From positions 1 to 64,000 of the forward strand of contig NZ_CABVOU010000019.1 in assembly GCF_902500215.1 (NCBI RefSeq): 64,000 nt of DNA, written 5' to 3'. This stretch comes from Halomonas lysinitropha (GTDB lineage: Bacteria > Pseudomonadota > Gammaproteobacteria > Pseudomonadales > Halomonadaceae). Under the pieces are notes generated by a model that did not search any database, had not been told where the DNA came from, and was given only the letters and a program-made list of their open reading frames with translations. The position numbers and the translations under genes were made by a program. Of this stretch, positions 51,369 to 61,000 are shown piece by piece (positions within the stretch are counted from its first letter, which is position 1; each line of letters opens with the position of its first letter).

Positions 51369-51845
51369 TTATTCCTGTGAAGCAGATTCGCCAGTGGGAA
51401 GAATCAACAGGGGGCATTCGGCACGACGAGCCAGGAAGGAGCTGACGCTGCCGAAGGTCATGTAGTCGAATTCATCGAAGATGGCGTTCAGCGACTTGGC
51501 GATAAAGCTCGGGTCGGGTTCGTGGCTGTGGCGGGCAATCACCAGCAGGTCGGGCCTCTCCTTGTGCGTGGCCTGCAGCAACAGCTTGCGCGCATCGCCC
51601 TCGGCGATCAGAATCTCGGCGTCGAAACCTTGCTCGACGGCGGCTTCGACGCCCGCTTTCAGGTGGCCCTTGAGTTCCTCGTACTCTTCCTGGAAGAGTT
51701 CCTCGTTGGCACCGCTGCTATCTCTCGGGTTCTCGGCGACGCCGACCAGCACCAGCGTGGGTGCATTCTGCTTAAACATCTGCATGGTCTGATCCAGGGC
51801 GAGCCTGGCATTTCTCGACCCATCGTAGGCAAGCATGATCTTCAT
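51369..51845 (-). CDS. Universal stress protein (UspA family)
   Basis: 158 residues with the Usp fold: strand MKIMLAYDGSRNARLALDQT, then ERPDLLVIARHSH, and the C-terminal SSFLARRAECPLLILP. The classical G-x2-G-x9-G(S/T) nucleotide loop is not evident, so ATP binding is uncertain. It sits between two NarK-type transporters, a common arrangement in denitrifiers, and is probably coexpressed under anaerobic control. Confidence 0.88.
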   Translation of the reverse strand: MKIMLAYDGSRNARLALDQTMQMFKQNAPTLVLVGVAENPRDSSGANEELFQEEYEELKGHLKAGVEAAVEQGFDAEILIAEGDARKLLLQATHKERPDLLVIARHSHEPDPSFIAKSLNAIFDEFDYMTFGSVSSFLARRAECPLLILPTGESASQE

Positions 51846-51875
51846 GGTGGTTCTCTATACATCGGGTAGGGGGAT

Positions 51876-51897
51876 CGCCCGGGGACACCCCCGGGCG
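51876..51897 (-). terminator. GC-rich hairpin between narK and usp genes
   Basis: Nine-base perfect stem CGCCCGGGG / CCCCGGGCG with a four-base loop, without a T-run. It may attenuate transcription from the upstream transporter gene into usp and narK2. Confidence 0.45.
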
Positions 51898-51913
51898 CGA
51901 CCGACTCTGGGAA

Positions 51914-53506
51914 TCAGGGGTTCTTCACGTAGGCGTTCTTGCGCAGATAGAACCACCAGTTGACGATCAGGCAGAGCGCGTAGAAGACCGCGAAGCCGTA
52001 CATGGCCATCTCCGGCGTGCCGGCCTGGATCTGCTCGCCCATCACCCGCGGGGCGATGAAGGCGCCGTAGGCAGCCACGGCCGAGGTCCAGCCCAGCACC
52101 GGTCCCTTGCTCTGCTGATCGAAGATCACCCCGATGCTGCGGAAGGTCGAGCCGTTGCCGATGCCGCTGGCAGCGAAGAGCACGATGAACAGGATCAGGA
52201 AGATCGGGAAGTAGCTGTTGGGGTCGGTGGCGTTGTAGGCGAGCATCATCACGTAGCCCACGGCGGCGGAGGCCAGCACCATCACCACGGAGATCGCCTG
52301 GGTGACCACGGCACCCCCGACCTTGTCGGAGATCCAGCCGCCTACCGGGCGGATAAGGGCACCGACGAAGGGGCCGATCCAGGCCCAGGTCAGGGCGCTG
52401 GGGGCGTCCGGGTTGACCACCCGCGTCACGCTGCCGTCGGCGGCCACTTCCATCATGTTGCCGAAGATGACGTTGATGGAGAGCGGCAGTGCGGCAGAGA
52501 AGCCGATGAAGGAGCCGAAGGTGGCGATGTAGAGCACCGTCATCGCCCAGGTGTGCTTGTCGTTGAAGATCGCGAACTGCTTCCGGATGTTGGGCTGGAT
52601 GTCACCCGGAATCAGGCGCAGCGCAAAGACCGTGATCAGGATGGTCAGCGGCAGGGCGATCCACATGTTGAGCCAGACCAGCGCCAGCATGCCGATCACC
52701 GAGGTCACCAGGCCCACGCCATAGAGCCCCAGAATCTTGCCGAAGGCCTGGGCCGGCGTGCCCGGATTCGGCGTGATGGCGCGCAGGTTATTCATGCCGA
52801 ACCAGCCGGCGAAGGCCAGCGGAATCAGGAAAACCAGCCAGATGAAGGCCGCATTCTGGATCCAGGTGTCGGTCCCGGCTTCGATACGACCGATCAGGGT
52901 GCCGCTCGCGCTTTCGAGCGCCATGGGCGCACCGGCCAGACCACCGAAGATACCCACGGTCATCACCAGCGGAATCAGGATCTGCATGGTGGTGACGCCG
53001 AAGTTACCCAGGCCGGCGTTCATGCCCAGGGCATAACCCTGCTGCTTTTTCGGAAAGAACGTGGAGATGTTGCTCATGGAGGCAGCGAAGTTACCCCCGC
53101 CGATGCCCGATAGCAGCGCCAGCACCTGGAACATCCAGAAGGGCGTGTCCGGATTCATCAGCGCGATGCCGGTGCCCAGCGCAGGGATCATCAGCAGCGC
53201 GGTGGTCAGGAAGATGGTGTTGCGCCCGCCAGCGATGCGGATCATGAAGGAGGCGGGAATGCGCAGGGTGGCGCCGGCAAGCCCGGCAAGGGCAGTCAGC
53301 GTGAATAACTGATCGACGCTGTAGGGATAACCCAGATTCTGCATCTGTGTGGTGATCATGCCCCACATCAGCCAGACGGCGAAGCCCATCAGCAGGCTGG
53401 GTATGGAGATCCAGAGGTTACGGCTGGCAACCTTCTTGCCTTCTCTCTCCCAGAACTCCTCGTTCTCGACATCCCAGTTTTCGATGTCGGCATTCTTTCT
53501 GGTCAT
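51914..53506 (-). CDS. NarK/NarU-type nitrate/nitrite antiporter (MFS)
   Basis: 530-residue NarK-family transporter with the classical signature GMNAGLGNFGVTTMQ and both substrate arginines (GATLRIPASF, GALIRPVGGW). This pattern is closest to E. coli NarK/NarU antiporters that exchange nitrate for nitrite. The start at 53506 is used; an in-frame start at 53569 would overlap the FNR-type box. Upstream lie that box (53556-53569) and a dense NarL-like array (53648-53670). It heads the narK-usp-narK2 operon. Confidence 0.9.
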   Translation of the reverse strand: MTRKNADIENWDVENEEFWEREGKKVASRNLWISIPSLLMGFAVWLMWGMITTQMQNLGYPYSVDQLFTLTALAGLAGATLRIPASFMIRIAGGRNTIFLTTALLMIPALGTGIALMNPDTPFWMFQVLALLSGIGGGNFAASMSNISTFFPKKQQGYALGMNAGLGNFGVTTMQILIPLVMTVGIFGGLAGAPMALESASGTLIGRIEAGTDTWIQNAAFIWLVFLIPLAFAGWFGMNNLRAITPNPGTPAQAFGKILGLYGVGLVTSVIGMLALVWLNMWIALPLTILITVFALRLIPGDIQPNIRKQFAIFNDKHTWAMTVLYIATFGSFIGFSAALPLSINVIFGNMMEVAADGSVTRVVNPDAPSALTWAWIGPFVGALIRPVGGWISDKVGGAVVTQAISVVMVLASAAVGYVMMLAYNATDPNSYFPIFLILFIVLFAASGIGNGSTFRSIGVIFDQQSKGPVLGWTSAVAAYGAFIAPRVMGEQIQAGTPEMAMYGFAVFYALCLIVNWWFYLRKNAYVKNP

Positions 53507-53555
53507 GGCGTTTCCCCTCAGAGCGCTTGCGTGAGGCCCCGGCCCGCGATCCTGG

Positions 53556-53569
53556 TTGACCGATATCAA
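53556..53569. promoter_or_regulatory. FNR/DNR-type box upstream of narK operon
   Basis: TTGACCGATATCAA, a TTGAC-N4-ATCAA palindrome 50 bases before the antiporter start. It is suited to anaerobic activation of the leftward operon. Confidence 0.68.
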
Positions 53570-53647
53570 GGCGGGGGCTTTGCCGCGAAAGATACGCCTC
53601 GTGGGGCAACGACGAAACGGGGGGAAAATGCCGGAAAGTCCGCAGGA

Positions 53648-53670
53648 TACCTCCAGGGAGGTAGGAGGTA
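53648..53670. promoter_or_regulatory. NarL-type 7-2-7 inverted heptamers plus third heptamer
   Basis: TACCTCC (53648-53654), two bases, GGAGGTA (53657-53663), then a directly adjoining GGAGGTA (53664-53670). The first two form the 7-2-7 inverted arrangement known for high-affinity NarL/NarP sites; each heptamer matches TACYYMT at six of seven positions. A further GGAGGTA lies at 53755-53761. The array is about 140 bases upstream of the narK antiporter. Confidence 0.65.
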
Positions 53671-53773
53671 TCCTGTTTTATATCATTGATTTTAAAAGTT
53701 CTTCTCGTGGAAGATGGGGCAAGGGGGAAGGCGGCGGAGGCCCCGGGAGTCTTTGGAGGTATCCACACAGGAT

Positions 53774-54439
53774 CTACTTGTCCACACCCGCCTGGACGGC
53801 CCAGACCGCGGCCTCCACCCGCGAGCGCAGGTTGAGCTTCTTGAGCAGATGCTTGACGTGTACCTTCACCGTGCCCTCGGTGATGTCGAGCTTTCGGGCG
53901 ATCAGCTTGTTGGAGAGGCCGGCGGCCAGCTCGCACAGGATCTCCCGCTCGCGCTGGGTCAGGCTGTGGATGTCCGGGGCCGCGGGCTGGTTGCGCTGGC
54001 TGCGCAGCGCCTCGGCCAGCAGGGCAGTGAGGCTCTCGCTGATCACCATGCGACCCAGGGCCACCTGGCGCAGCTGGCGCACCATCTCGTCGGGGTCCAT
54101 GTCCTTGAGCAGGTAGCCATCGGCACCGTTGCGCAGGGCGGCCACCACGTCCTCCTCGTGATCCGAGACGGTGAACATCACGATGCGCCCGGCATAGCCC
54201 TGCTCTCGCAGCGCCTTCAGGGTGGCGATACCGTCCATGCCGGGCATGTTGAGGTCGAGCAGGATCATGTCGGGGTCTAGCTCGCTGGCCAGCCGGATGC
54301 CGACCTCCGGCTCGCCCGCCTCGCCGGCCAGCTCCAGGTCGTCTTCCAATTCGAGCAGTTGGGCCACGCCGCGGCGCAGCAGCGGATGGTCGTCGATGAG
54401 CAGGATCGTGGCAGGGGTATCGTGATCGGTCCGGTTCAT
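53774..54439 (-). CDS. narL: Nitrate/nitrite response regulator NarL
   Basis: 221-residue response regulator. The receiver domain has acidic pocket LLIDDHPLL and the phosphoacceptor in ILLDLNMPG. The C-terminal LuxR-type helix-turn-helix reads [20 protein letters not shown] and [13 protein letters not shown]. The start at 54439 overlaps the narX stop (ATGA). It should bind TACYYMT-like heptamers, of which several lie at nar and nir promoters in this window. Confidence 0.93.
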   Translation of the reverse strand: MNRTDHDTPATILLIDDHPLLRRGVAQLLELEDDLELAGEAGEPEVGIRLASELDPDMILLDLNMPGMDGIATLKALREQGYAGRIVMFTVSDHEEDVVAALRNGADGYLLKDMDPDEMVRQLRQVALGRMVISESLTALLAEALRSQRNQPAAPDIHSLTQREREILCELAAGLSNKLIARKLDITEGTVKVHVKHLLKKLNLRSRVEAAVWAVQAGVDK

Positions 54440-56346
54440 CCTGGCGAGTCTCTCTGTCCGTGTTGAAGGGCGGCGGCGTCGGGCACGGCCGGCTGCTTGG
54501 TGATCAGTCGTGCGGTCTTTGGCGAGAAGGCGAGCTCCACCAGGGTGCCGCCGGCCTGGCGGTTGCACACCGTGAATTCACCGCCCAGGGTATCGGCGCG
54601 GTCGCGCATGATCACCAGGCCATAGTGCATGGGTGGCGAGCCGTCGTCCGGCAGGCCGATACCATCGTCCTCGACCATGACATGCAGGCGGGCGTGCTGG
54701 AATCGCACCGTGACCGCCGCCCAGTGGGCACGGGCATGCTTGTGGATATTGGCCAGCGCCTCGCGAACCACCTGCAGCACATGGATATCCTCGTTGGGAT
54801 TGAGAAGATGTGGTGGCACGTCGAAGTGAAGCTCCACCGGGAAGCCAAGTCGTTCGGCGAACTCCTCGGTGGTCTGGCGCATGGCGCTCGAGAGGCCGGG
54901 CCCCTCGAGCTTGAGGCGGAAGGTGGTCAGCAGCTCACGCAGCTGACGGTAGGCACTATCCAGACCGGTGCGCAGCTCACCGAACACTGCCGTCTGAGCC
55001 TCGCGGGGCATCTCCCTGGCCTGCATGCGCTCGAGCCTGGCGACCTGCATCTTGAGGTAGGAGAGTGACTGGGCCAGGGAGTCATGGAGTTCCCGGGCGA
55101 TGATGGTGCGTTCGTTCATCAGCGTTACCTGCTGCTGCTCCTCGATGCGCCGCTGCAAATAGACTGCCGTGGCCAGCTGATCGGTCAGGGCGTTGAGCAG
55201 CCGGCGGGTACTGTCGGTGAGCGTGTGGTCCTTGGAATACCAGACCTCCAGGGTGCCGAGCAGGGTCGCGCCGACGCTCACCGGCAGCAGCAGGCACTCC
55301 GCCTTGTCGGTCCCGGAGAGCGCCAGGGGCTCGGGGTCGAGCAGGCAGGCGTGGCAGTCGTGGTCGCGACAGTAGGTCGGGCGGCTGGGTGAGTGGGTGG
55401 CCAGTATCGGCACCTCGCGATCATCGACGGGGTCATGTAGCGAGAGCCGGATCGGACCGATGTCGAGCACCTGTTCAATGCGGCGCAGCATCGGGGCGGC
55501 GCTGGCGCAGAGGTCGTTGCCGCCGCCATATAGGGCTCGGCTGCCGTCGTGGAGCACCTGCATGACCTGGTTACTGCGTTCGAGCTCAGCCTTCTTTTGC
55601 GATATCCGGTTTTCCAGCGCTGCGTAACTGGCGGCCAGCTCCTCGGCCATACCGTCGAAGGTGCGACCCAGCAAGGCGAGCTCGTCGCGGCCCTTGAGCC
55701 GGGTGCGATAGTGGAAGTTGTGGCGGGCGGCTTCCCGGGCCAGCACCACCAGCTGGTGCAGGGGGGCCACCAGGTTGTGGCGGATGTCGTAGAGGGCGAT
55801 GGCCACCACCACGGCTGTCAGCGCCAGGAAGAGGATCTGCAACACGCTGAGCAGGCGAATCTTGGCCTCGCTGTTCTGCTCCAGCTGCGTGACCATCTGA
55901 TCGATGTCGCCCACCAGGTCGTCCAGGGTCTGGCGCAGTGCCTCGACTTCTACTCCTTCACCGGCAATGGCGCGGGTCACCTGGGGCGCCAGCGCCTCGT
56001 CCCAGCGAGCCTGCAGCATCCGGTACTTTGCCTGAAGGGGATGGTCCTCGGCCTCGGGCAGGGCCTTGGTCAGCCGGGGATTGGCCAGCCGTTCGCGAAA
56101 GCGCTCGCTGAGTGCCTCGACCCGTTCGCGCTGCGCCGGCTCGGGTTGGCGTTCGTAACGCTGCAGGGCCGCGACAATCTGGTAGGTGTTCATGCGCAGC
56201 GAGCCGGCCACGTTGATGGCAGCCGCATCGCCGCGGCTGCCGTTGGCCATCACCATGGTCACCACGATGCTGATCAGTGCCAGGGCGCTGATCGCCAGCA
56301 GCGAGGCGACGATGCGCGCCACCAGGGAGCGTTGCAGCAGTTTCAT
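54436..56346 (-). CDS. narX: Nitrate/nitrite sensor kinase NarX
   Basis: 636-residue membrane sensor kinase. TM1 (about residues 12-33) is followed by a P-box-like segment [17 protein letters not shown], which binds nitrate in the periplasm. Then come a second helix, HAMP, a cysteine-containing central region ([13 protein letters not shown]), the H-box [12 protein letters not shown] of the HPK7 class, and an ATPase domain ([10 protein letters not shown]). The start at 56346 is used. It is translationally coupled to narL and divergent from the NarK-like paralogue. Confidence 0.93.
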   Translation of the reverse strand: MKLLQRSLVARIVASLLAISALALISIVVTMVMANGSRGDAAAINVAGSLRMNTYQIVAALQRYERQPEPAQRERVEALSERFRERLANPRLTKALPEAEDHPLQAKYRMLQARWDEALAPQVTRAIAGEGVEVEALRQTLDDLVGDIDQMVTQLEQNSEAKIRLLSVLQILFLALTAVVVAIALYDIRHNLVAPLHQLVVLAREAARHNFHYRTRLKGRDELALLGRTFDGMAEELAASYAALENRISQKKAELERSNQVMQVLHDGSRALYGGGNDLCASAAPMLRRIEQVLDIGPIRLSLHDPVDDREVPILATHSPSRPTYCRDHDCHACLLDPEPLALSGTDKAECLLLPVSVGATLLGTLEVWYSKDHTLTDSTRRLLNALTDQLATAVYLQRRIEEQQQVTLMNERTIIARELHDSLAQSLSYLKMQVARLERMQAREMPREAQTAVFGELRTGLDSAYRQLRELLTTFRLKLEGPGLSSAMRQTTEEFAERLGFPVELHFDVPPHLLNPNEDIHVLQVVREALANIHKHARAHWAAVTVRFQHARLHVMVEDDGIGLPDDGSPPMHYGLVIMRDRADTLGGEFTVCNRQAGGTLVELAFSPKTARLITKQPAVPDAAALQHGQRDSPG

Positions 56347-56400
56347 CGGTGGGAGAGCCCTCCGCACGCGGCACTAGAGAAGTGATCTAGGGCATCACTA

Positions 56401-56442
56401 TACCCTAATGGGTAGTGGTTGCTCCCTCAAAGGTGTACCTCC
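56401..56442. promoter_or_regulatory. Heptamer-rich divergent region narX / narK-like
   Basis: TACCCTAATGGGTA at 56401-56414 contains the complement of TACCCAT, a full match to the NarL consensus, facing TACCC. TACCTCC follows at 56436-56442. The spacing of the first pair is not the canonical 7-2-7. The region lies between divergent narX and the NarK-like gene and may allow autoregulation. Confidence 0.5.
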
Positions 56443-56507
56443 CTTGCCCTTTTGACCCTGTCCTCGGGGCTCCCGAGAATTCAGCCAAACCTCTCGAGCT
56501 CCGGCCC

Positions 56508-57839
56508 ATGTCTCGCGCTCCCGATTCCTTCCCGAACGAGCCCCGCGATGCGTCGGTCCATGGCGAATCGGCGCCCCCCGGCTATCGCTCGCTGGTGGTG
56601 GTCGTGCTCTCGCCGCTGGCCTTTGCCCTGGTCTTCGCCTGCTGGACCCTGTTCGCCTTGCTCGGCGTAGAGCTTCGCCGGGACCTGGCCCTGGGCAGCG
56701 TCGGCTTCGCCGTCCTGCTGGCCATGCCGATGCTCGCCGGGGCCCTGGCCAGCCTGCCCATGGCACTACTGGCCCGTCGCCTCGGGGGGCGTCGGGTGAT
56801 GCTCGTCTGCCTGCTGCTGATCTGTCCCTTCCTGTGGTGGATCAGTCAGGCGCATCACTATCTGGAATTCCTGCTGGCCGGTCTGGGGCTTGGCCTGGGT
56901 GCCGGGGCCCTAGCGGCGGGTCTGGTCTATGTGGCAGAACTGGGGCCATCGCGCCATGCGGGCCTGGCGCTGGGCCTCTATGGAGCCGGAATGGTGGGGG
57001 CGGGGCTGAGCTACCTGCTGCTACCGCTGATCAGTCAGGCCTATGGCTGGCGCATGGCACCGTTGCTCTACCTGATGCCGGTGCTGCTGGTGGCGGCCCT
57101 GCTGTGGCTGTTTGCCGATGATGGCGATGCACCCGCGCCCGTCGTTGGGACAGAGGATGAGGAGGCGCCGGCGGCTCGCGCCACGCCGATGAGGCGAGCC
57201 ATGCGTCTGGTTGCCTGCCTCGCCGACTGGCAGCTATGGCGGCTGGCCATCACCTACAGCTTCTTCTTCGGTGCCTTCGTGGCTCTGGCGCTGTGGCTGC
57301 CCGGTCACCTGACGGCTCGCTACGGGCTCTCGCTGCAGGCCGCGGCGCTCTGGGCGTTGCCCTTCACACTCGCCGTCGGGGCGGGACAGGTGATTGGTGG
57401 CGCCCTGGCCGATTGGCGTGACTTCCGCAGCCTGCGCTGGTGGGTCAGCGCCTTCGTGCTGGTCTGTCTCTTCCTGCTCTCCTATCCCCCCTTCTCGATG
57501 CGTATCGAAGGCATTCATGGCGAACTGACGCTGCACTATGCGGCCCCGCTATGGGGCTTCCTGGGGCTGCTGGTGGCCATGGGTGTCGCCATGGGGATGG
57601 GGCAGGGGAGCCTGATGCGGCTGATCCACCGCGATCATGGCGGCGACATGGCTCTGGTGGGTGGGCTGGCCCTGACCCTGGGTGGGCTCTTTGCCGCCCT
57701 GCTGCCGCCGGTCTTCGTGCTGGGTGGCGAGTGGCTAGGAATACGCACCGCGGGCTTCATGTTCCTCTATGCCGCCCTGGTGGTGTGCATGCTGGTGATG
57801 CTCGCCGACCACGCCCGCGGGACGCGATCGGCACGTTGA
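56508..57839 (+). CDS. NarK-like MFS paralogue lacking the nitrate arginines
   Basis: 443-residue MFS protein similar in frame to the NarK1-type transporter (RRVMLVCLLLICPFLWW, then ITYSFFFGAFVALALWLPGH). The features used for nitrate are altered. The TM2 arginine position reads ALASLPMALL, the TM8 region reads GAGQVIGGALAD, and the signature asparagine is replaced (GLYGAGMVGAG). Nitrate transport by the known mechanism is therefore unlikely. The ATG at 56508 is preferred over one at 56415. It lies between narXL and narG, reading toward narG; a role in sensing or in transport of another solute is open. Confidence 0.72.
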   Translation: MSRAPDSFPNEPRDASVHGESAPPGYRSLVVVVLSPLAFALVFACWTLFALLGVELRRDLALGSVGFAVLLAMPMLAGALASLPMALLARRLGGRRVMLVCLLLICPFLWWISQAHHYLEFLLAGLGLGLGAGALAAGLVYVAELGPSRHAGLALGLYGAGMVGAGLSYLLLPLISQAYGWRMAPLLYLMPVLLVAALLWLFADDGDAPAPVVGTEDEEAPAARATPMRRAMRLVACLADWQLWRLAITYSFFFGAFVALALWLPGHLTARYGLSLQAAALWALPFTLAVGAGQVIGGALADWRDFRSLRWWVSAFVLVCLFLLSYPPFSMRIEGIHGELTLHYAAPLWGFLGLLVAMGVAMGMGQGSLMRLIHRDHGGDMALVGGLALTLGGLFAALLPPVFVLGGEWLGIRTAGFMFLYAALVVCMLVMLADHARGTRSAR

Positions 57840-57881
57840 GATCGCCGGCCTAACCCTTCCTCTACCGGCGCCTATCCCCTT

Positions 57882-57909
57882 GGAGGTAGGACCCATGTAT
57901 ATGGAGGTA
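57882..57909. promoter_or_regulatory. Paired NarL-like heptamers upstream of narG
   Basis: GGAGGTA occurs at 57882-57888 and 57903-57909, in direct orientation and 21 bases apart, that is two helical turns. They lie about 130-155 bases upstream of narG. No perfect FNR box was found in this interval. Confidence 0.55.
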
Positions 57910-58039
57910 ACCGGGCAGTATTCCCCTTTCCGATCCCCCAGAATCTCTTCCATGGAAGCTGCCTGAGCCCTGCGAGGGAACGGCAGTCCGAGTGGCCCGG
58001 AGTGGTCACGCATCTTTATCAGGAGCCTGGAGAGCGACC

Positions 58040-61000
58040 ATGAGTCACTTCATCGATCGGCTGAACTTCTTCCGCAAGGCCCGCGAACCCTTCGCCAACG
58101 AGCATGGTGAACTTCGCCAGGAGTCCCGCGAGTGGGAGAACAGCTACCGGCAGCGCTGGCAGCACGACAAGGTGGTGCGGTCCACCCACGGGGTGAACTG
58201 CACCGGGTCGTGCAGCTGGAAGATCTACGTCAAGAACGGCCTGGTCACCTGGGAAACCCAGCAGACCGACTACCCCCGCACTCGGCCCGATCTGCCCAAC
58301 CACGAGCCGCGGGGCTGTCCGCGGGGCGCCAGCTACTCCTGGTACATGTACAGCGCCAACCGCCTCAAGTACCCGCTGGTTCGCAAGCCGCTGCTCAAGC
58401 TGTGGCGTGAGGCGCTGGAGCTCAAGACGGACCCCGTCGAGGCCTGGGCCTATATCGTCGAGGATCCGTCAAAGACCAAGGAGTACAAGCGAGCCCGCGG
58501 CATGGGCGGCTTCGTGCGTGCCGACTGGGATGAACTCAACGAGCTGATCGCCGCGTCCAATGTCTACACCGCCAAGCAGTTCGGTCCGGACCGCATCATG
58601 GGCTTCTCGCCGATCCCCGCCATGTCCATGGTCAGCTATGCCGCAGGTAGCCGCTACCTGTCGCTGATCGGCGGCGTCTGCATGAGCTTCTACGACTTCT
58701 ATTGCGACCTGCCGCCGGCCTCGCCGATGACCTGGGGCGAGCAGACGGACGTGCCCGAGTCAGCTGATTGGTACAACTCCGGCTATATCATCGCCTGGGG
58801 CTCCAACGTCCCCCAGACCCGCACCCCGGATGCCCACTTCTTTACCGAGGTGCGCTACAAGGGCACCAAAACCGTCTCGATCACCCCGGACTATGCCGAG
58901 GTATCCAAGCTCACCGACGAGTGGCTCTCCGCCAAGCAGGGCACCGATGCCGCCCTGGCCATGGCCATGGGGCACGTGATCCTCAAGGAGTTCCACCTCG
59001 ACAAGCCCAGCGCCTATTTCACCGACTACGTGCGCCAGTACACCGACATGCCCTTCCTGGTCGAGCTCGAGGTCCGCGAGGACGGCAGCTACGCCCCGGG
59101 GCGTCAGCTGCGTGCCAGCGACTTCGATGCCAGCCTGGGCCAGGAGAACAACCCCGAGTGGAAGACCGTCGCCTGGGACGAGACCCGCGACCAGCTGGTG
59201 GTGCCGCGCGGCTCCATCGGCTTCCGCTGGGGCGAGACCGGCGACGAAGTGGGCAAGTGGAACCTCGAGCCGCTGGACGCCGAGGGCACCGAGATCAAGC
59301 CGCTGCTGACCCTGGCCGACCACCACGATAGTGTGGCCAGCGTGGCGTTTCCCTATTTCGGCGGCATCGAGCATGAGCACTTCGAGCATGTGAAGGGAGA
59401 AGGCGCGGGCGCCGCGGATGACCTGCTCTTCCATAACCTGCCCGTCAAGAAACTGAAGAAGGCCGACGGCAGCGAGATGCTGGCGGTCACCGTGTTCGAC
59501 CTGATGTGCGCCAACTACGGCATCGACCGTGGCTTCAAGGGTGAAGGCGAAGACGACGGTGCGACCTCCTACGACCAGGTACGCCCCTATACTCCGGCCT
59601 GGCAGGAGAAGATTACTGGCGTATCCGCTGAGCAGGCCACCCGCATCGCCCGTGAGTTCGCCGACAACGCCCACAAGACCCAGGGGCGCAGCATGATCAT
59701 TGTGGGTGCCGGCATGAACCACTGGTACCACATGGACATGAACTACCGTGGCCTGATCAACATGCTGGTCATGTGTGGCTGCATCGGTCAGAGCGGCGGC
59801 GGCTGGGCCCACTATGTGGGCCAGGAGAAGCTGCGCCCGCAGACCGGCTGGCTGCCGCTGGCCTTCGGTCTCGACTGGCAGCGGCCGCCGCGCCACATGA
59901 ATTCCACCTCCTTCTTCTATAACCACTCTTCCCAGTGGCGCTACGAGAAGCTGGAGATCAAGGAGATCCTCTCGCCGCTGGCCAAGGCCGAGGACTATCC
60001 CGGCAGCCTGATCGATTTCAACGTGCGCTCCGAGCGCATGGGCTGGTTGCCCTCCGCTCCGCAGTTGGGCACCAACCCGCTGCGCCTGGCGAAGCAGGCC
60101 GAGGACGCCGGGATGTCCACCAAGGACTATGCCGTTCAGCAACTCAAGAGCGGCGAGCTCTCCTTTGCCGCGGAGGACCCGGATGCCCCGGAAAACTTCC
60201 CCCGCAACCTGTTCATCTGGCGCTCCAACCTGCTGGGCAGCTCCGGCAAGGGCCACGAGTACATGCTCAAGTACCTGCTGGGCACCCGGCACGGTATCCA
60301 GGGTAAGGACCTGGGTGAGGAGGGCGGCACCAAGCCCGAGGAGGTCAAGTGGCATGACGAGGCGCCCGAGGGCAAGCTCGACCTGCTGGTGACCCTGGAC
60401 TTCCGCATGTCCACCACCTGCCTCTACTCGGACATCGTGCTGCCCACGGCGACCTGGTACGAGAAGGACGACCTCAACACCTCCGATATGCACCCCTTCA
60501 TCCACCCGCTGACCGCGGCCACCGACCCGGCGTGGGAGTCGCGCAGCGACTGGGAGATCTACAAGGGTATCGCCAAGGCCTTCTCCAAGGTCTGCGTGGG
60601 GCACCTGGGCGAGGAGACCGACCTGGTCACCCTGCCACACCAGCACGACTCCCCCGCCGAACTGGCCCAGGTCGACGTGAAGGACTGGAAGAAGGGCGAG
60701 TGCGAGCCCATCCCGGGCAAGACCATGCCGGCGCTGATCGAGGTCAAGCGCAACTACCCCGAGACCTACGAGCGCTTCACCTCAGTGGGCCCGCTGCTCG
60801 AGAGCATCGGCAACGGTGGCAAGGGCATCAGCTGGAACACCGAGTCCGAGGTTGACCTGCTCGGCAAGCTCAACCACCGCAAGCTGGACGGATCCTCCAA
60901 GGGCCGCCCCCAGATCGAGAGTGCCGTTGACGCGGCCGAGATGGTGCTGACGCTGGCGCCGGAGACCAACGGCCAGGTGTCAGTCAAGGCCTGGGATGCC

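Noticed and set aside
56401..56414. Canonical 7-2-7 NarL site TACCCTAATGGGTA
   Set aside because: The arms are two bases too close for 7-2-7 spacing. It was kept only as a heptamer-containing region.
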